From Microbacterium sp. BH-3-3-3 (GTDB lineage Bacteria > Actinomycetota > Actinomycetes > Actinomycetales > Microbacteriaceae), in assembly GCF_007679045.1 (NCBI RefSeq), contig NZ_VEFS01000004.1, positions 124,001 to 188,000 of the forward strand: a stretch of DNA of 64,000 bases, given 5' to 3'. Position 1 is the first letter of the stretch; each line of letters begins with the position of its first letter. This document shows, piece by piece, positions 60,605 to 64,000 of the stretch. A program made the translations under genes and the position numbers. Below the pieces are notes generated by a model. That model was not told the origin of the DNA. It saw nothing but the letters and a program-made list of their open reading frames with translations, and did not search any database.

Positions 60605-61476
60605 GCGGTCACTCCGTACGTGTCGAGGGCGTCGAGCGCCGGTTGCGAGGCGTCGTCGGCGACGGCCGCGGCACCGACGGCGCACGCGCGGGCGAGTGCG
60701 TCGGCTTCGGCGTCACCGCGCAGGAGGCCGACGACGAGGGCCGCACAGAACGCGTCTCCCGCGCCGACGGTGTTGCGCACGGTCGTCGCGACCCCGGGGG
60801 CGGATGCCACGAGCTCGCCGTGCCGATACAGGCGTGCTCCTGCGGCGCCGAGCGTGACGCACAGCAGCGGAGCGTCGTGCACCTCGGGTAGCTGCGCGTA
60901 CTCCGTCTCGTTCACGATGACGAGGTCGCACTTGTCGAGCAGGTCGCGGGGGAGGGTTCGTGCGGGGGCGGCGTTGAGCGCGAAGAAGCCGGCGGCGTGC
61001 GCGGCGGCCGAGACCACGGCATCCGCCACCTCCAACTGCGCGAGCACCGCGGAGTCGGGCTCGATGCCCAGGGACTCGGCGTCGATCGCCGCGTTCGCAC
61101 CCGCGCACACGACGATCGAGTTCTCGCCCGTCGCGTCGACGACGATGAGGGCGGTACCGGTTGCGGCCGCGGTGGTCTGCACACCCGAGGCGTCGACGCC
61201 GATCGCGGCAAGCTGATCCCGGATGCCGCGGCCGTCGGGGTCGTCGCCGACTCCGCCGATCAGCCGCACGTCGGCGCCGAGGCGGGCCGCGGCGACCGCC
61301 TGATTCGCGCCCTTGCCGCCGGGTCCGCGCTGGAGCACGCCGTCGGCGACGGTCTCACCCGCGCCGGGAGCGCGCTGCACCCGCGCGGTGAGGTCGACGT
61401 TGATGGCGCCGACCACGGTCAGCGCTACGGCCCGGTCGGGAGAGGGGGAAGTCGTCACGAGGGTCAAGCCTGTCAC
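60601..61476 (-). CDS. rbsK: Ribokinase (PfkB family)
   Basis: 291 residues. The GTG at 61474-61476 overlaps the upstream stop (GTGA), which supports this start over a GTG at 61458. PfkB motifs: VGAINVDLTARVQRAPGAGE, RGPGGKGANQAVAAARLGAD (signature 1) and VRNTVGAGDAFCAALVVGLL (signature 2, catalytic Asp). It phosphorylates ribose to ribose 5-phosphate. With the downstream nucleoside hydrolase it makes a salvage pair. Confidence 0.92.
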   Translation of the reverse strand: MTGLTLVTTSPSPDRAVALTVVGAINVDLTARVQRAPGAGETVADGVLQRGPGGKGANQAVAAARLGADVRLIGGVGDDPDGRGIRDQLAAIGVDASGVQTTAAATGTALIVVDATGENSIVVCAGANAAIDAESLGIEPDSAVLAQLEVADAVVSAAAHAAGFFALNAAPARTLPRDLLDKCDLVIVNETEYAQLPEVHDAPLLCVTLGAAGARLYRHGELVASAPGVATTVRNTVGAGDAFCAALVVGLLRGDAEADALARACAVGAAAVADDASQPALDALDTYGVTA

Positions 61477-62138
61477 GCGTCGTCGCGCTGCACGCTGAAG
61501 TACGACAGCGTCACGGTGATCACGAGGAACTCCCCACCATCGGCTCGGGCCATGAGCGCGTCGCGCATCTCACCCGAGTCCGATCCGACCCGCTCGTTGA
61601 TGTGCCAGATCGGCAGGATGTCGTAGTCGGCCACCTCGGCGGACTGCAGGTAGCCCGTCATCTGCACGCGCCGACCGTCGACCAGCAGCGCGCCGCCCGC
61701 GTTCGGCGGGGAGGCATTCACGGCGAACGCGGGGGACTCGGGCGGCACGTCATCGGGGTGGAACGCGCTCGGCAGGTCGGCGAAGGCGGTCTGGATCTGC
61801 ATCAGCGCGGTGAAGGCCGCGGCGTCGCGCGTGCCCGCGTCGGCGGCATCCGTCAGCTCGTACGCCGTGCGCCGCACGGCCACGCACGAGTAGCCCTCGA
61901 TGTGCGTCTCGTCGAACATCTGGTCGCTCGTGTTCGAGCCGCAGGCGTCGATCGTGCGTTCGGCGGCGACGGTCCACCCGGTCAACTCGGGCAGCGGGAA
62001 CGCCTCGAGGGCAGCAAGGCCCGCGGGTCGTGCGTCGGCGGCGCCCTGAAGTTCGGAATCGGACGGCGTGCCGCTGCACCCGGCGAGTAATCCCGTGAGC
62101 GCGAGGACCCCAACCCGCAGGGCGCGGCGGCCGGTCAA
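61473..62138 (-). CDS. Lipoprotein of unknown function
   Basis: 221 residues from a TTG overlapping the upstream stop. The N-terminus TGRRALRVGVLALTGLLAGC is a lipoprotein signal with lipobox LAGC. The mature part has several Cys (DACGSNTSD, EGYSCVAVRR) and a beta-rich C-terminus (RRVQMTGYLQSAEVADYDIL). It is an exported, membrane-anchored protein in a salvage operon. No family recognised. Confidence 0.82.
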   Translation of the reverse strand: MTGRRALRVGVLALTGLLAGCSGTPSDSELQGAADARPAGLAALEAFPLPELTGWTVAAERTIDACGSNTSDQMFDETHIEGYSCVAVRRTAYELTDAADAGTRDAAAFTALMQIQTAFADLPSAFHPDDVPPESPAFAVNASPPNAGGALLVDGRRVQMTGYLQSAEVADYDILPIWHINERVGSDSGEMRDALMARADGGEFLVITVTLSYFSVQRDDA

Positions 62139-62629
62139 TGCAGCATCAACTTCGCCGAGATGAGCAGCGCCGACACGATCGCCGCGCCCGCGGCCGTGAG
62201 TACGACCCCCAGGGCCGAGTAGCCGCGGAGGCGTGCTCCGGCGGTCGCCACCACGACGAGGTACGCCATGGCGACGCCGACGCCCCACAGCAGAGCGGTG
62301 GGCAGCGACACCCCGAACGCGACGAGCACGACGACCACCAGCAGCGGGAGGAAGGTCACCGACACCATCGGCGCGCTCACGCGCAGGTGGTGCAGGAAGA
62401 TGCGCGAGGGGCGGTCCGTCGAGGTGTCGCCCAGCGAGTAGGCGAACACGTGGGTCGCGAAATACACGACGTTCGTGAGCGCGACCACCGCGATCACCAG
62501 CGCGAGGTCGGTGGTGCCCAGGCCGATGAGGGTGGATGCCGAGACCAGGGCTCCGTAGCATCCGGCACTGATGCGCTCGGCGGCGTCGTGTCCGAGGGTG
62601 CGGGATGGGCGGTCGTCCATGGCGGTCAT
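62135..62629 (-). CDS. Small multi-helix membrane protein
   Basis: 164 residues with four or five hydrophobic segments (ALVIAVVALTNVVYFATHVF, MVSVTFLPLLVVVVLVAFGV, ALLWGVGVAMAYLVVVATAG, SALGVVLTAAGAAIVSALLI). ATGA overlap with the FUSC gene upstream. No transporter family recognised. Confidence 0.8.
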   Translation of the reverse strand: MTAMDDRPSRTLGHDAAERISAGCYGALVSASTLIGLGTTDLALVIAVVALTNVVYFATHVFAYSLGDTSTDRPSRIFLHHLRVSAPMVSVTFLPLLVVVVLVAFGVSLPTALLWGVGVAMAYLVVVATAGARLRGYSALGVVLTAAGAAIVSALLISAKLMLH

Positions 62630-63651
62630 CCTCTCGCGGTGCGCCGGCGCAGCGCCGCCGACACGATCGCGACGACGGTGCCGACCGCGACGCCGATGAT
62701 CGTCTCGATCACGCGGTCGCGCAGCAGCATCTCGGGCGTCGCGGGCGAGGCCAGCGAGATCATCAGCAGGGCGAGCGGGGTGATGAAGACCATCGCGATG
62801 CCGTAGTTGCGGCCCACGAACAGCTCCGACAACGCCTGGAACGCCACGGCGACGAGGATCGTGAGCCACGGCGGGAGGTGCAGCGCGAGCAGTCCCGCCG
62901 CGATCAGCACGCCCAGCAGGGTCCCGAGCAGTCGCTGGGCTCCGCGGATGAGCCGCGCCGTCACGTGCGCGCCGCCGACCGCCGCGACCGCACCGACCAT
63001 GGCCCAGTACCAATGAGTGCCCACGAGCAGGGCCCCCGCGAGACCTGCGAGCAGGGCGGCGACGCCGACGGTGGCGGTCATCTCCCACGCGACCGGGCCG
63101 ATCGACGGTCGGGGGCGGGTGGGGCGCGCCCACGATCCTCGGCGGGCGAGCACGAAGGCGACGGTGACGATGATGCTCCACGCGACGCTCGCGCCGCCGA
63201 CGAACAACACGAGCAGCAGCGACGGCCAGCCGGCCGGAAGACTCGCCGTCGCACCGCCGGCGAACACCGCGAAGAGCGCTCCGGGCGGATGCCACTGCGA
63301 GCGGTAGGCGAAGAGGGTCACGGTCGCAGCGATCGCCGCCACGACCACGACGCCCACGACGGCCGGGCTCGACAGCGCCGACACGACGGTGCCGATCAGC
63401 ATGGACGAGACCAGGATCGCGCCCGCCGTCGCCTGCATGATCACGCGCGGACGCGGCTGGTCGGTGCGACCGTAGAGCGCCGCGAACGCGCCGAAGCTGG
63501 CGTACACGCTGAGGTCGAGGCGGCCGATCAGCAGCAGCACGATGAGCGGCACACCGACGCTGAGAACGGCGCGCACCGCGACCCGGTGGTCTCCCTGACG
63601 GGGTCCGACCCGGATCACCCCGGTCCACACGCGCCCCCGGGATTCCGCCAC
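62626..63651 (-). CDS. FUSC family membrane protein
   Basis: 341 residues from a GTG, about eight to ten hydrophobic segments in two halves. GRLDLSVYASFGAFAALYGR and the second-half repeat HVTARLIRGAQRLLGTLLGV with GRNYGIAMVFITPLALLMI are signatures of the fusaric-acid-resistance (FUSC/AaeB-like) exporters. The substrate is unknown. First gene of the five-gene operon. Confidence 0.88.
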   Translation of the reverse strand: MAESRGRVWTGVIRVGPRQGDHRVAVRAVLSVGVPLIVLLLIGRLDLSVYASFGAFAALYGRTDQPRPRVIMQATAGAILVSSMLIGTVVSALSSPAVVGVVVVAAIAATVTLFAYRSQWHPPGALFAVFAGGATASLPAGWPSLLLVLFVGGASVAWSIIVTVAFVLARRGSWARPTRPRPSIGPVAWEMTATVGVAALLAGLAGALLVGTHWYWAMVGAVAAVGGAHVTARLIRGAQRLLGTLLGVLIAAGLLALHLPPWLTILVAVAFQALSELFVGRNYGIAMVFITPLALLMISLASPATPEMLLRDRVIETIIGVAVGTVVAIVSAALRRRTARG

Positions 63652-63765
63652 CCCACCAGCCTACGCTTCGCGTGTTCGCTCTCCCGTCCGCTCCGGGGGA
63701 GAGGGCGACGGATGCCGCGGCGTCAAGGAGGTGGCATCCGTCGCCCGATCTGCTGGGCTGGGGGC

Positions 63766-63885
63766 ATGGACGCCGAACGCGAGAAGGGGCCGATCGAGCC
63801 CGGCCCCGAGCCCGACACCACCACCGCGGCCGAGGCCGACCGCTCCGACGACTCCCTCGACAACGACGATCAGCCGATCGAGTGA
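63766..63885 (+). CDS. Small acidic hypothetical protein
   Basis: 39 residues (MDAEREKGPIEPGPEPDTTT, then AAEADRSDDSLDNDDQPIE), strongly acidic and probably disordered. Divergent from the FUSC gene with 114 bases between. Ribosome site is weak, so coding is moderately supported. Confidence 0.5.
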   Translation: MDAEREKGPIEPGPEPDTTTAAEADRSDDSLDNDDQPIE

Positions 63886-63964
63886 CCTCTCGACGTCGAG
63901 GGGAGCGCACGGGCGCCGTCAGCGGCATCCGTAGGCTGGAAGCCCCCGACTCGCGAGGAGAGAC

Positions 63965-64000
63965 GTGTTCCGCACGCCCCTGACCCTGTTCCGCACGCTC
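63965..64000 (+). CDS. N-terminus of a gene running off the window
   Basis: GTG at 63965 after GAGGAGAGAC, a good ribosome site, followed by 12 open codons (VFRTPLTLFRTL). The start resembles small DUF3817-type membrane proteins of Microbacteriaceae, but 12 residues cannot prove that. Confidence 0.5.
   Translation, partial: MFRTPLTLFRTL

Overview
The window is high-GC DNA with short, often overlapping genes and frequent GTG starts. Gene content and style (hut cluster, class Ib nrdHIEF, recurrent ggatgcc words) fit a Gram-positive actinobacterium, most likely Microbacterium or a close Microbacteriaceae relative. The genus is inferred from gene content and phage style, not from a marker gene.

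Host left arm (1-17806). A truncated sugar-ABC binding lipoprotein lies divergent from a LacI regulator. Then comes a histidine-utilisation cluster: an IclR (HutR-like) regulator divergent from hutH-hutU-hutI, with the missing formimidoylglutamate hydrolase (hutG) about 0.8 kb further on in a minus-strand operon with a SixA phosphatase and a gamma-glutamylcyclotransferase-like protein. A DUF445 membrane protein, an acyl-CoA dehydrogenase, an MFS exporter and the nrdHIEF ribonucleotide reductase operon follow.

Prophage (about 17807-57819, about 40 kb). A complete siphovirus-type prophage is integrated in the 3' end of nrdF. The left junction keeps nrdF intact because the phage supplies the last codons. 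The displaced host 3' end and its strong terminator lie at 57755-57887. Left to right the prophage has: a tyrosine integrase, an ImmA-type metallopeptidase and a repressor (minus strand); a divergent early operon (Cro-like, excisionase-like, antirepressor, RecE-like exonuclease, two DNA methyltransferases, HNH proteins, replication-type HTH protein, SSB); a late operon (HNH, terminase, portal, MuF, scaffold, capsid, connectors, tail tube, frameshifted tail chaperone, tape measure, tail tip with an M23 peptidase, M15 endolysin, small membrane proteins, fibres); two minus-strand cargo genes (a lipoprotein and a membrane-anchored SGNH hydrolase) wedged into the late operon; and a right end of tiny genes.

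Host right arm (57842-64000). A TetR regulator is coupled to an SGNH esterase, convergent with a five-gene minus-strand operon (FUSC membrane protein, small membrane protein, lipoprotein, ribokinase, nucleoside hydrolase) in which every junction is a 4-base stop/start overlap. The window ends with a small acidic ORF and the first codons of another gene.

The main points of interest are the nrdF attachment site with matching integrase arm repeats, a leaderless divergent lysogeny switch with palindromic operators that has a third copy at the far phage end, two cargo genes that share CTAG stop codons with the tail genes they face, a likely frameshift in a T5orf172-like gene, and a repeat-bearing insertion inside hutU. 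All protein assignments come from reading motifs by eye; no database search was run.
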